Assembly: GCA_963746175.1 (NCBI GenBank)
Contig: CAVVAH010000004.1
Location: forward strand, 806,001 to 870,000
From: CAVVAH01 sp963746175
GTDB taxonomy: Bacteria > Actinomycetota > Actinomycetes > JACCUZ01
Direction of reading: 5' to 3'
Length of the DNA stretch: 64,000 bases
Positions 26,349 to 35,701 of the stretch are shown one piece after another. Made by a program: the position numbers and the translations under genes. Within the stretch, counting starts at the first letter, position 1. Each line of letters starts with the position of its first letter. Under the pieces are notes generated by a model, which did not search any database, was not told the DNA's origin, and was given only the letters and a program-made list of their open reading frames with translations.

Positions 26349-26566
26349 CGTGAGTAAGTCCAAGTGGGGGAGGAGAGGGGTGACGCGGAGACGAGGAAGC
26401 CGTTGGAGCGCGTGACGTTCGCGCTCATCTCGTAGTGGCGGTGGAGGACGTGTGCGTGGTGCGAGCGTCGCACGTCGCGGACTCGGCGGGGTCCGTCGAC
26501 TGCATCGCCACGCGTACGTCACGGACTCGGCCGGGCCGCCTCGCAGGTCCGGGCGGCAGCTCACGG
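26349..26566. other. 218-bp spacer without a gene
   Basis: Between the damaged hydrolase and the 3' end of the trypsin-like pseudogene (convergent). Only short ORFs without family resemblance are seen here. GTGCGAGCGTCGCAC is a small inverted repeat that could end transcription. Confidence 0.4.
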
Positions 26567-28032
26567 TCATCCCGCGTACGGCGCGGTCGTGTCGAGGTGG
26601 GGCGTGATCTCCACCGAGTAGACGAGTGGCGGTGTGAGGGAGGCGATCGTGCGGTCGACCACCACGACGTCCGGGCTGAAGCCTCCGATGGATGCGGTGA
26701 TCTCCACCTCAGCACCGGCCCCCGATGGTGCGGATCACGTCTGCTGTGAGGGTCAGGGCAGAGCCTTCGCCGATGGGCTGCACCGAGGCGCCGTCGACAG
26801 CCGCCACCGGGTGCTGACGGTCACGCCGGCTCGCGGTACGTCGGCGGCTTGCAGGTGACGACCGTGCCGGGAGCGGGAAGCGGCGACATCGGCGGCAGGC
26901 TCATCGTCGCGAAGGGGGTGGAGCGGGTCGGGCCGCCTGGTGCGGAGACCGCGGCCATGGACGTCGACGTCCCCGCCGCGGAGCTCGCGTCGACGAGGCA
27001 GAACACCCGGGTCGCCGCGTCGGCCGGTGTGAGCGTATAGCGATCGCCGGTGCCGAGAGCTCTGAGCCGCCCGGGCGCAAGCCGGTCCACCGGTACGCGC
27101 ACCGGTGAGGTTGGCCGTCCACGTGCCCGGGGTGCAGGTCAGCGTCGACCCGACCGCCACCGCGCCGGAGATCGTCGGCGCAGTGAGCAGCTGGGGAAGA
27201 GCTCGGTTGTCCTTGCGGGCTTGCGCAGGGAGCGCGGCCGCTGCCCCGCGCAGCCAGGTCAGGTGGGCGGCGACGGCGGTGAAGACGCTCGGCTTCGCGG
27301 ACCGGCAGCGAGCGGCTCCCCACGAGGTCACTCCGACGACGTAGGGCACGCCCTTGTCACGCACGACCAGCGGTCCACCCTCGTCGCCGGCACAGGCCCG
27401 TGAGTAGCCGTGCACGCCGGCCGCGACCGCCCCGCGGCCAGCATGTAGCTGGGCCGGAAGGCGCGGCCGAACACCCGCGTCGCGGCCTGCGTCCCTGCCG
27501 CAGGTCGCCTGCCGCAGCGGCCCGGCCGTCGCTCGCTCGTCGGTCCGGCCCCAGCCGTACACCGTCAGGGCCGCCGGCTTCGGCTCCGCCAGCCGACGCG
27601 TCACCGACGGCGGGGCCAGACGTGCGTACGACGACAACCCCAACGGCAGCAGCGGACGCAGCACTGCCAGGCATGCAGGTGCATCGCCGACCGGTAGCCC
27701 GGGTGCACGAGGACTGCCTCGACGGGGATGCTGCGGCCGTCGCCGAACCGGTCGGCACCGACCTCGACCGTGTAGAACGTGCGGTCCGAGACGCAGCGGG
27801 CCGCTGTCACGAGCAGGAGAGGTCCCAGTGCGGTCGCGGTGCACGACGCACCGGGCGGCGGGTAGCCGTCGACGCTGCTCGACAACGGCAGCACCCAGGG
27901 CACCGTGGTGGCCGGCCGATCGACGGCGCGGCCGTGGGCCACCGCGCCGGCCGGCACGGCCGGGACCGTCACCAGCCCCGCCACGACGACCGCGAGCACA
28001 ACCGAACGAAGACGTCGACGCACGCCCATCAT
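26567..28032 (-). pseudogene. secreted trypsin-like (S1) protein, frameshifted, with Ig-like C-terminal repeats
   Basis: Read with several frame changes, this is one exported protein: a signal peptide (RRLRSVVLAVVVAGLVTVP), then PGASCTATALGPLLLVTAARCVS, EAVLVHPGYRSAMHLHA, LTVYGWGRTDER, RACAGDEGGPLVVRDKGVPYVVGVTSWG, followed by TISGAVAVGSTLTCTPGTWT, an actinobacterial Ig-like repeat, and ending VEITPHLDTTAPYAG. The catalytic His of TAAHC is Arg (TAARC) and the catalytic Ser of GDSGGP is Glu (GDEGGP), so even an intact protein would be inactive as a protease. At least four frameshifts are needed. It may be a decayed pseudogene or an inactive homologue in a poorly sequenced stretch. Confidence 0.65.
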
Positions 28033-28135
28033 GTCATGCCGGTCCGAGCGAGACAGTGACAGATCGTGGGAAGGAGATGGACGACTTGTCAGCCGTAGGT
28101 CGCCGTATCTGGCGACGAGGGGCTGACAACTGCGG

Positions 28136-29167
28136 TCAGGGGACGCGGGTGTGCCAGGCGGCGAGGATGCGGGCCTCCTTGGCCGGGTCGATGCCGTTGG
28201 CCTTGACGTAGTCGCGGTCCGGCAGGGCGGGTGCTCCTGCACCGGAGCGCAGCAGCGGTTCCAACCACACCCAGGTGTCGGCGACCGTCTCGCGCAGCGG
28301 CCGGTTCCGCATCCCGGCCGCCTGGGTGCGGTCGGTGGCCGCCAGCCAGACGGCGTCGCCGTCCTGGCCGGGCGGCATCCAGAGCGGCAGCTCGGTCCAC
28401 GGCTCCACGTCGTGCTCGAGCAGCAGGTCGTCGGTGACCCAGGTGAGGCGCGCGTCGCCGCCGGTCACCTCGACGCAGTGCTGCAGCAGCTCGCCGTACG
28501 TCGAGCTGGCGGGCGGCGCGGTGGCGTTGAACGTGCCCGGCGGGCCGTGCTCGCCGCAGTCGAGCAGGAACCGTGCGAGGTCGCGCGCGTCGACCAGCTG
28601 GGTCGGGACGCCGGGGTCGCCCGGCGCCAGCACCTCGCCACCGCGGTCCATCCGGATCAGCCAGGCCGGCAACCGGCCGACGTTCTCGTGCGGGCCGAGG
28701 ATGAGGCCGGCCCGCGCGATGGTCGACCGGTCGCCGAACACCTCGGTGACAGCCCGCTCGCAGCCCGCCTTGAGCTTGCCGTAGTCGCCGTCGTCCGGGC
28801 CGGCGTCGGACGGGCAGTCCTGCCCGTCGAGGCCGTCCGGCGTCGGCTGCCCGGGCCAGGTGGTGGTCGCGCTGATGCTGGACACGAAGACGTAGTGCGC
28901 GCCCGACTCCGCGAGGGCGCGTACCGACTTCCCGACGACGCGGGGAACGAAGCCACACGTGTCGACGACGACGTCGAACGAGCGCCCGTCGAGCTGTCGC
29001 AGCGCGTCGTCGTCGTCGCGGTCGCCGCGCAGGGCCTCGACGCCGTCGGCGTCCGGCGCGCTCTTCCCGCGGTTGAACGTGGTGACCTGCCAGCCGCGCG
29101 CCAACGCGTCGTCGGCAGTAGCCCGGCCGAGGAACGACGTGCCGCCGATGACGAGGAGTGCAGGCAT
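28136..29167 (-). CDS. NAD-dependent epimerase/dehydratase-family protein
   Basis: A 343-residue extended SDR protein. The nucleotide motif is LVIGGTSFLGRATADDALARG near residues 5-25 (GGTSFLG, a G-x-x-G-x-x-G form) and the DTCGFVP and FVSSISATT stretches are next. The catalytic Tyr-x-x-x-Lys is YGKLKAGCE, preserved as Y-G-K-L-K around residue 130. It resembles isoflavone-reductase-like or mRNA-binding SDR proteins of actinobacteria, but no substrate can be given. The start ATG is preceded by CAGGAT 6 nt upstream. Confidence 0.8.
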   Translation of the reverse strand: MPALLVIGGTSFLGRATADDALARGWQVTTFNRGKSAPDADGVEALRGDRDDDDALRQLDGRSFDVVVDTCGFVPRVVGKSVRALAESGAHYVFVSSISATTTWPGQPTPDGLDGQDCPSDAGPDDGDYGKLKAGCERAVTEVFGDRSTIARAGLILGPHENVGRLPAWLIRMDRGGEVLAPGDPGVPTQLVDARDLARFLLDCGEHGPPGTFNATAPPASSTYGELLQHCVEVTGGDARLTWVTDDLLLEHDVEPWTELPLWMPPGQDGDAVWLAATDRTQAAGMRNRPLRETVADTWVWLEPLLRSGAGAPALPDRDYVKANGIDPAKEARILAAWHTRVP

Positions 29168-29227
29168 GGTCCGATCCTGGCCGACACCGCGGCGACCCGC
29201 CAGAGTCGTTCACCCAGGGCGGACAGG

Positions 29228-29245
29228 TACCGCCGTACGGCGGTA
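29228..29245. promoter_or_regulatory. 18-bp perfect palindrome TACCGCCGTACGGCGGTA
   Basis: It lies 60 bp upstream of the epimerase start and 108 bp upstream of the DinB-like gene. The inner part matches the palindrome at 10477-10492, upstream of the metalloprotease. It might be an operator shared by these genes. Confidence 0.45.
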
Positions 29246-29352
29246 GTCGGCGCCGTTCGCGGTGGAAGCCGGCCGTCCCTCTCGGCAGTGTTCGAGCTGT
29301 CGGGTCGGAGGCGTCGCACGTCCCGACGGTGCGGGGGGTAGGTTCGTGAACC

Positions 29353-29862
29353 ATGCCGCACCAGCCCGAGCCGGCCGATCGCGTCAAGCCGGCGTACGAC
29401 GTCGATGAGCGCACGACGCTCGACGGGTGGCTCGAGTTCCACCGACGGACGCTGCTGTGGAAGTGCGAAGGTCTCACTGACGACCAGCTGCGCCTCCGCG
29501 CGGTCCCGCCCTCCGAGCTGTCGCTGATCGGCCTCGTCCGGCACATGGCGGAAGTGGAGCGTGGCTGGTTCGGTGACCGGTTCGGTCTGGACACGTCCGA
29601 GCTCTACTGCACCGACGACGATCCCGACGGAGACTTCGACGTCGCCGATGCGGACGTCGCGACGGACCTCGCCACCTACCGGAGGGAGATCGAGGGGATC
29701 CGGGCGGCGGCCGGAGCGTTCGACCTGGACCAGGCCGAGTCGCCGCGCGGCACGCGCTACACGCTGCGCTGGATCTACACCCACATGATCGAGGAGTACG
29801 CCCGGCACAACGGCCACGCCGACCTGCTCCGCGAAGTCATCGACGGTGCCACCGGCGACTGA
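29353..29862 (+). CDS. DinB/DUF664-family protein
   Basis: A 169-residue helical-bundle protein of the DinB-like superfamily. Residues about 25-40 (LDGWLEFHRRTLLWKCEGLTDDQL) and the histidines in LVRHMAEVERGWFGDRF and IYTHMIEEYARHNGHADLLREVI correspond to the metal-binding His triad of DinB proteins, some of which are mycothiol- or bacillithiol-dependent transferases. The match is good but the substrate is unknown. The ATG lies 8 nt after a TAGGTT box. Confidence 0.82.
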   Translation: MPHQPEPADRVKPAYDVDERTTLDGWLEFHRRTLLWKCEGLTDDQLRLRAVPPSELSLIGLVRHMAEVERGWFGDRFGLDTSELYCTDDDPDGDFDVADADVATDLATYRREIEGIRAAAGAFDLDQAESPRGTRYTLRWIYTHMIEEYARHNGHADLLREVIDGATGD

Positions 29863-29877
29863 GTCGGTCGGCTCGGC

Positions 29878-30651
29878 TCAGCGCCGTCGGCTCAGCAACC
29901 GCCAGAGGACCAGCAGGACCAGGAGTCCGGCGATGACCGGTGCGAGCCGCTTGAGCAGCGGCAGTCCCGCCGTGTCGAGCAGGTCGATGGCATCCATCGA
30001 GTCGTCGGCGGGGCCGGCCCGGTGGATCGGCGTCGCAGCCGCGGCGGGGGTCGCCTGGCGGGTCGTGCTCCCGGTCGTCGACGCGGCGACAGAGGCCGCC
30101 GCCGCAGCAGTCTGCCCGCCCGGCGGCTCGACAGCGTCGGCGTGCGTGTCGGAGGCGGACGCCGGCTCGGGGGACGGCGCGGGGACGGGCCCGGAGGCTG
30201 TGGCACCGCCTGCGAGCTCGTCGGCCAGGCAGTCGGCGAACTTGCCGAGGATCTTGTTGCCGACCTCGGCCATCACGCCCCGGCCGAACTGCGCGGGCTT
30301 GCCGGTGATGGCCAGGTCGGTGCTGACGACGACGTCGGTGGACGACCCGCCGGTGTCGGTGAGGACAGCGGTGATGGTGGCCGCGGCCGTCCCCGTGCCG
30401 CGTGCCTCCTTCGCGCTCGCCTCGATGACGGCCCGGCGGCCGGCCTGGTCCTTCTCCACGAACTTCGCCGTACCGGCGTAGGTCACCTGGATGGGGCCGA
30501 CCTTGACCTTCACCCTGCCGACGATCGTCTCGCCGTCGAAGGAGTCGACGGTGGCGCCCGGCATGCAGGGCGCGATCCGTTCGACGTCGAGCAGGACGTC
30601 CCACGCCTGCGCGACCGGCACCGGTACCGAGAACTGGTGCTGGAGCTCCAT
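29878..30651 (-). CDS. CoxG-like SRPBCC protein with C-terminal membrane anchor
   Basis: A 257-residue protein. Residues 1-150 form a SRPBCC domain of the carbon monoxide dehydrogenase subunit G type (MELQHQFSVPVPVAQAWDVLLDVERIAPCMPGATVDSFDG and GRGVMAEVGNKILGKFADCLADEL). A low-complexity linker rich in Ala, Thr and Ser follows, and a final membrane helix (PVIAGLLVLLVLWRLLSRRR) fixes it to the membrane. CoxG recruits molybdenum hydroxylases to the membrane in CO oxidisers. It is the last gene of the cox-type operon, starting 3 nt after the FAD subunit ends. Confidence 0.88.
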   Translation of the reverse strand: MELQHQFSVPVPVAQAWDVLLDVERIAPCMPGATVDSFDGETIVGRVKVKVGPIQVTYAGTAKFVEKDQAGRRAVIEASAKEARGTGTAAATITAVLTDTGGSSTDVVVSTDLAITGKPAQFGRGVMAEVGNKILGKFADCLADELAGGATASGPVPAPSPEPASASDTHADAVEPPGGQTAAAAASVAASTTGSTTRQATPAAAATPIHRAGPADDSMDAIDLLDTAGLPLLKRLAPVIAGLLVLLVLWRLLSRRR

Positions 30652-30654
30652 CCG

Positions 30655-31503
30655 CTACCCCCCTGCCGCGGCCGTGACCGCCCGTCGCGTCAGCACCCGA
30701 GCCAGGTGCTGCCGGTAGTCCGCCTTGCCGTTGAGGTCCGACGACGGGCTGGTGCCCTCCGCGGCGTGCTCGGCGGCAGCCGCGATGCCGTCCGGCCCCG
30801 CACCGGCCAACGCCGCCTCGACCGCGGTCGCCCGGATCGGCGTCGAGCCCATGTTGGTGAGGCCGACCCGCGCCTCGGCGATGGAGCCGTTGTCGCGGCG
30901 GACCACGGCGGCGACGCCGACGATCGCCCAGGACTGCGCGACCCGGTGGAACTTCTCGTAGCGGTAGCCCCAGCCGGTGTGCTTCGGGATGCGCACCTCG
31001 ACGAGCACCTCCTCCGGCTCCAGCGCCGTCTGCAGGTAGTCGACGAAGAACTCCGACGCCGGGACGGTACGGCGGCCGCCGGTGCCCGCGACGACGAGCT
31101 CCGCCGCCAGCGCCGCAGCCACCGCTGGCAGGTCGCCCGCCGGGTCGGCGTGCGCGAGCGCGCCACCGAAGGTGCCGCGGTGCCGGACCGCCGGGTCGGC
31201 GACCGTCGCGGTCGCCTGGGCGATCAGCCCCGCGTGCTCCCGGACCAGCGGGTCGTGCAGCACGTCGTCGTGCGTGGTCATGGCGCCGATGACGATGTGG
31301 TCGCCGTCGTCGCGGACGCCGCGCATCTCCTCGACCCGGCCGACGTCGACGACGACCTCCGGGTAGGAGAGCCGGAGCCGGAGCAGCGGGATGAGCGACT
31401 GACCGCCGGCCATGACCTTGGCGTCGTCGCCGTGCTCGGAGAGTGCGGCCACCGCCTCGTCGACCGAGCCGGCGCGGACGTAGTCGAACTGCGCGGGGAT
31501 CAC
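30655..31503 (-). CDS. molybdenum hydroxylase FAD-binding subunit (CoxM-like)
   Basis: A 282-residue FAD subunit of the xanthine dehydrogenase/CO dehydrogenase family. VMAGGQSLIPLLRLRLSYPEVVVDVGR near residue 30 is the FAD-binding loop and HRGTFGGALAHADPAGDLPAVAAAL near residue 105 the second flavin motif. It passes electrons from the Mo cofactor through [2Fe-2S] centres to its acceptor. The start is a GTG overlapping the large-subunit stop as GTGA, so the subunits are translationally coupled. Confidence 0.92.
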   Translation of the reverse strand: MIPAQFDYVRAGSVDEAVAALSEHGDDAKVMAGGQSLIPLLRLRLSYPEVVVDVGRVEEMRGVRDDGDHIVIGAMTTHDDVLHDPLVREHAGLIAQATATVADPAVRHRGTFGGALAHADPAGDLPAVAAALAAELVVAGTGGRRTVPASEFFVDYLQTALEPEEVLVEVRIPKHTGWGYRYEKFHRVAQSWAIVGVAAVVRRDNGSIAEARVGLTNMGSTPIRATAVEAALAGAGPDGIAAAAEHAAEGTSPSSDLNGKADYRQHLARVLTRRAVTAAAGG

Positions 31504-33962
31504 GCCGACTCACCGCCCGCCGTACTCTCGGTGGACGCGCCGCCGTAGGCGACCGTGCCCGCGGCCGCGCGGTCACCGCCGTCCCCTGCACCGCCGGCCT
31601 TGGCATCCTGGATGGCGCGCCAGACCCGCTCCGGGGTGCACGCCATCCGCACGTCGTCGACGCCCATCGGTCGCAGAGCGTCGACGATCGCGTTGACGAC
31701 CGCCGGGGTGGACGCGATGGTGCCGGCCTCGCCGACGCCCTTGACGCCCAGCGGGTGCGTGGTGCTCGGCGTCTCGGTGCGGTCGGTCTCGAAGCTCGGC
31801 AGGTCCGGTGCGGCCGGCACGAGGTAGTCGACCAGGCTGCCGGTCACGAGGTTGCCGTCGTCGTCGTACACGGCCTCCTCGTAGAGCGCCTGCGCGATGC
31901 CCTGCGCGATGCCGCCGTGCACCTGCCCCTCGACGATCATCGGGTTGATCACCTTGCCGATGTCGTCGACGCAGACGTACCGACGGATCTTCGTCATGCC
32001 GGTCTCGGTGTCGACCTCGACCGCGCAGAGGTGGGTGCCGTGCGGGAAGGAGAACGTCTGCGGGTCGATGGTCGCGACGCCCTGCAGGGTCGGCTCGGCG
32101 CCGTCGGGCAGGTCGTGCGAGCTGAACGCCTCGAACGCGACCTCCTGGATCGTCTTGGACGAGCCCGGTGAGCCCTTGACGCCGAACGCGCCGTCCTTGA
32201 ACTCGAGGTCCGCGGCGTCGGCCTCGAGCATGTGCGCCGCGATGACCTTGGCCTTCTCTATGACCTTCTCCGAGGCGGCGACCAGTGCGAGGCCGCCGAC
32301 CGCGAGCGAGCGCGAGCCGTAGGTGTCCATGCCGTACGGCGCGGACATCGTGTCGCCGTAGATGACCGACACGTCGTCGGGGTCGACCCCCAGCTGGTCG
32401 GCGACGATCTGGCTCCACGCCGTGACGTGGCCCTGGCCGTGCGGCGACGTGCCGGTGACGACCTCGACCGTGCCGGTGGGAAGGATGCGGATGGTCGCGT
32501 GCTCCCAGCCACCGGCGACGTACTTCAGCGCCGAAAGGATCTTGGACGGTGCCAGCCCGCACATCTCGGTGAACGTCGAGATGCCGATGCCGAGCTGGAC
32601 CGGGTCGTTGGCCTCGCGGCGCTTGGCCTGCTCGGCGCGCAGGCCGTCGTAGTCGAACGTCGCGACGGCCTTGTCGGTCGCGGCCTCGTAGTTGCCGCTG
32701 TCGTAGGTCATCCCCGAGATCGTGTCGTAGGGGAACTCCTCGTGCGTGATCCAGTTCTTCTTGCGCAGCTCGAGCGGGTCGACGCCGAGCTCGGCGGCCA
32801 GGTCGTCCATCAGCCGCTCGATGGCGTACGTCGCCTCCGGCCGGCCGGCACCGCGGTAGGCGTCGGTCGGCGTGGTGGTGGTGAAGACGCCGGTGCAGGT
32901 GAAGTCGTAGGCCTCCATCTTGTAGATGGAGTGGTACATCCACGCGCCGAGCAGCGGGATGCCCGGCGTGATGATCATCATGTACGCGCCCATGTTCGCG
33001 ATCAGGTCCACGCGCATCCCGAGGATGGTGCCGTCGTTCATCACGGCGAGCTCGACCTCTTGGAGCTGGTCGCGGCCGTGGTGGGTGGCCTGGGCGTTCT
33101 CCGAGCGGGTCTCGACCCACTTGACCGGCCGGCCGAGCTCCAGCGCGACGACTGCGGCGATGGTCTCCTCGCGGTAGTACTGCAGCTTCGAGCCGAAGCC
33201 GCCCCCGACGTCGGGCGCCACGACGCGCAGCTTGTGCTCCGGGATGCCGGCGGTGAGCGACAGCAGCACCCGGACGATGTGCGGGATCTGTGTCGACGAC
33301 CACAGGGTGAGCTCGCCGTCGGGACCGGTGGGTGCGGCGACGACGGCCCGCGGCTCCATCGCCATCGGGATCAGTCGCTGGTTGACGTAGTGCCGGGTGA
33401 AGACGCGGTCGGCCTTGGCCTTCGCCGCCTCGTAGTCGCCGCCACCGAGCTTCCAGGTGTACGACGAGTTGGTGCCGAGGTCGGTGTGCACCAGGTCGGC
33501 GCCGTCGGCCATCGCGGCCCGCATGTCGAGCACGGGCGGCAGCGGCTCGTAGTCGACGACGATCGCCTCCAGGGCGTCCGCCGCGGTGTACCGGTCCGAT
33601 GCCACGACGACGGCGACGCACTCGCCGACGAAGCGCACCTCGTCGGTGGCCAGTGGCGGGAACGTCGGGATCTTGATGTCGTCGGTGACCGGCCAGACGC
33701 ATGGCTGCGAGCCGAGCTTGTCGCCGAGCTCCTTCGCGGAGAACGCGGCGAGGACACCGGGCCGCTCGAGCGCCGGCGAGACGTCGATGTTCGTGATCCG
33801 CGCGTGCGCCATCGGGCTGCGCAGGATCGCCATGTACTGGAGACCGGGCAGCTGGATGTTGTCGGTCCAGGTGGTCCGGCCGGTCACGAGCCGGGCGTCC
33901 TCCTTGCGCCGCAGCGAGGTGCCGACCGACGCCTGACGGCCTTCCGCCTGCGTCGCGGTCAC
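31500..33962 (-). CDS. molybdenum hydroxylase large subunit (form II CoxL-like)
   Basis: An 820-residue molybdopterin-binding subunit. The GTG start at 33962 overlaps the small-subunit stop as GTGA. The active-site loop reads AYRGAGR at residues 368-374, the form II signature; true CO dehydrogenases have AYxCSFR with a Cys that binds Cu, absent here. The pterin-contact segment DVGGGFGSK is near 251, and the catalytic Glu lies in GVKGVGEAG near the C-terminus. It is a hydroxylase of unknown organic substrate; genomes label it aerobic CO dehydrogenase by homology only. Confidence 0.92.
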   Translation of the reverse strand: MTATQAEGRQASVGTSLRRKEDARLVTGRTTWTDNIQLPGLQYMAILRSPMAHARITNIDVSPALERPGVLAAFSAKELGDKLGSQPCVWPVTDDIKIPTFPPLATDEVRFVGECVAVVVASDRYTAADALEAIVVDYEPLPPVLDMRAAMADGADLVHTDLGTNSSYTWKLGGGDYEAAKAKADRVFTRHYVNQRLIPMAMEPRAVVAAPTGPDGELTLWSSTQIPHIVRVLLSLTAGIPEHKLRVVAPDVGGGFGSKLQYYREETIAAVVALELGRPVKWVETRSENAQATHHGRDQLQEVELAVMNDGTILGMRVDLIANMGAYMMIITPGIPLLGAWMYHSIYKMEAYDFTCTGVFTTTTPTDAYRGAGRPEATYAIERLMDDLAAELGVDPLELRKKNWITHEEFPYDTISGMTYDSGNYEAATDKAVATFDYDGLRAEQAKRREANDPVQLGIGISTFTEMCGLAPSKILSALKYVAGGWEHATIRILPTGTVEVVTGTSPHGQGHVTAWSQIVADQLGVDPDDVSVIYGDTMSAPYGMDTYGSRSLAVGGLALVAASEKVIEKAKVIAAHMLEADAADLEFKDGAFGVKGSPGSSKTIQEVAFEAFSSHDLPDGAEPTLQGVATIDPQTFSFPHGTHLCAVEVDTETGMTKIRRYVCVDDIGKVINPMIVEGQVHGGIAQGIAQALYEEAVYDDDGNLVTGSLVDYLVPAAPDLPSFETDRTETPSTTHPLGVKGVGEAGTIASTPAVVNAIVDALRPMGVDDVRMACTPERVWRAIQDAKAGGAGDGGDRAAAGTVAYGGASTESTAGGESA

Positions 33963-34426
33963 TTCACACCTCCGTGGGCCGCTGCGTGCTGCACCGACTT
34001 CACGATGTTGTGGTAGCCGGTGCACCGGCAGAGGTTGCCCTCGAGACCGTCGCGGATCTCGTCCTCGCTCGGGTCGGGGTTCTCCGTGAGCAGGTCGACC
34101 GCGGCCATGATCATGCCAGGCGTGCAGTACCCGCACTGGAGCCCGTGGCACTCCTTGAACGACTTCTGGACCTGGTGCCACTCGCCGTTCGCCAGGCCCT
34201 CGATCGTGGTGATCTCGGCACCGTCGGCCTGGACGGCGAGCACGCTGCACGACTTCACGGTCCGGCCGTCCAGCTGCACGGTGCACGCGCCGCAGTTGCT
34301 GGTGTCGCACCCGACGGGCGTACCCACCTTGCCGGCTCGTTCTCGCAGGTAGTGGACGAGGAGCAGCCGAGGTTCGACCTCGTCCTCGCGCTGCTGGCCG
34401 TCGACGGACAGGGCGATGCGGACCAT
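33959..34426 (-). CDS. molybdenum hydroxylase [2Fe-2S] subunit (CoxS-like)
   Basis: A 155-residue iron-sulfur subunit. The plant-type cluster motif CDTSNCGACTVQLDGRTVKSC (C-x4-C-x2-C, then a distal Cys) is at about 40-60, and the second cluster HGLQCGYCTPGMIMAA with EGNLCRCTGYHNIV at about 95-145, as in CoxS and XdhC-type subunits. It is the first gene of the S-L-M-G operon. The order S-L-M is characteristic of form II clusters; form I has M-S-L. AAAGGAGC precedes the ATG by 4 nt. Confidence 0.93.
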   Translation of the reverse strand: MVRIALSVDGQQREDEVEPRLLLVHYLRERAGKVGTPVGCDTSNCGACTVQLDGRTVKSCSVLAVQADGAEITTIEGLANGEWHQVQKSFKECHGLQCGYCTPGMIMAAVDLLTENPDPSEDEIRDGLEGNLCRCTGYHNIVKSVQHAAAHGGVK

Positions 34427-34534
34427 GCGAGCTCCTTTGCTCGACGCTGAGCAGGGGGAACGAGAGCCGATGTTGCGCCAGCCTTCCACCTGTCGGGCCT
34501 CGGCGGAAGAGGGCTCCCGTGGCAGGGTGACGGG

Positions 34535-35701
34535 GTGCCCACCGACCACCTCGCCCGTCGACTCGACGGGCTCGGGACGACCGTCTTCGCCGAGATGTCC
34601 GCGCTCGCCCTGGAGACCGGAGCCGTCAACCTCGGTCAGGGCTTCCCCGACACCGACGGCCCGCCCGAGGTCGCCGAGGCGGCCGTCGCCGCGATCCGGG
34701 AGGGGATCAACCAGTACCCGCCCGGCCCGGGCATCCCGGACCTGCGGCAGGCCGTCGTCGAGCACCAGAAACGGTTCTACGGGCTCGACGTCGACCCGGC
34801 GACCGAGGTCGTCATCACGACCGGCGCGACCGAGGCGGTCGCTGCGGCCCTGCTCGGGCTGGTCGACCCCGGCGACGAGGTCGTCGCGCTGGAGCCGTTC
34901 TACGACTCGTACACCGCGTGCATCCAGATGGCCGGCGGCGTCCGGGTCCCCGTGACGCTCCGTGCGCCGGACTTCCGGCTCGACGTCGAGCGGCTCCGGG
35001 CGGCGGTCACCCCGCGCACCCGCCTGATCCTGCTCAACACACCGCACAACCCCACGGGCGCCGTGCTCACCCGCGACGAGCTGTCGGCGGTCGCCGAGCT
35101 CGCTGTCGAGCGCGACCTGACCGTCGTCACCGACGAGGTCTACGAGCACATGACCTACGACGTCCCGCACCTGCCGCTCGCGACGTTCCCCGGCATGGCC
35201 GGGCGCACCCTCACGATCAGCTCGGCCGGCAAGACGTTCTCGTTCACCGGGTGGAAGGTGGGCTGGGCCACCGGCCCGCGCCATCTGGTGCGCGCCGTGC
35301 TGATGGCCAAGCAGTTCCTCACGTTCGTGTCCGGGGCGCCGTTCCAGCCCGCGATCGCCGCGGGCCTGCGGCTGCCGGACGCGTTCTTCGACGCCGTACG
35401 CGACGACCTGCGCCGCAAGCGCGACCTGGTGTGCGCCGGGCTGCGCGACGCAGGGTTCGAGGTGTTCGAGCCGCAGGGCACCTACTTCGTGACAGCCGAC
35501 GTGCGGCCGTTGGGTTTCACCGACGGCCTCCAGCTGTGCCGCGAGCTGCCGCACCGGGTCGGCGTCGTCGCCATCCCGCACCAGGTGTTCTACGACGACG
35601 TCGAGGCCGGCCGGCCGCTCGTACGGTTCGCGTTCTGCAAGCGCGACGAGATCCTCGTCGAGGCGATGACCCGCCTCCAGTCGCTGCGGTCGCGCGCATG
35701 A
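34535..35701 (+). CDS. dapC: N-succinyldiaminopimelate aminotransferase-like (DapC-type) class I/II aminotransferase
   Basis: A 388-residue fold-type I PLP enzyme. It has NLGQGFPDTDGPPEV near residue 31, NQYPPGPG, LNTPHNPTGAVLTRDEL (the NPTG cofactor site), the VTDEVYEH motif and the Schiff-base Lys in SSAGKTFSFTGWKVGW near 235. From memory it closely follows the mycobacterial DapC sequence throughout, including EPFYDSY and FVSGAPFQPA. DapC makes N-succinyl-LL-diaminopimelate for lysine and peptidoglycan. It starts at GTG 34535 and overlaps the next gene as ATGA. Confidence 0.75.
   Translation: MPTDHLARRLDGLGTTVFAEMSALALETGAVNLGQGFPDTDGPPEVAEAAVAAIREGINQYPPGPGIPDLRQAVVEHQKRFYGLDVDPATEVVITTGATEAVAAALLGLVDPGDEVVALEPFYDSYTACIQMAGGVRVPVTLRAPDFRLDVERLRAAVTPRTRLILLNTPHNPTGAVLTRDELSAVAELAVERDLTVVTDEVYEHMTYDVPHLPLATFPGMAGRTLTISSAGKTFSFTGWKVGWATGPRHLVRAVLMAKQFLTFVSGAPFQPAIAAGLRLPDAFFDAVRDDLRRKRDLVCAGLRDAGFEVFEPQGTYFVTADVRPLGFTDGLQLCRELPHRVGVVAIPHQVFYDDVEAGRPLVRFAFCKRDEILVEAMTRLQSLRSRA

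Noticed and set aside
31500..33962. True (form I) CO dehydrogenase large subunit
   Set aside because: The loop is AYRGAGR with no Cys for copper, and the gene order is S-L-M.
32232..34016. Long plus-strand open frame over the cox large subunit
   Set aside because: Antisense shadow; no family motifs, while the minus strand holds a complete molybdenum hydroxylase.
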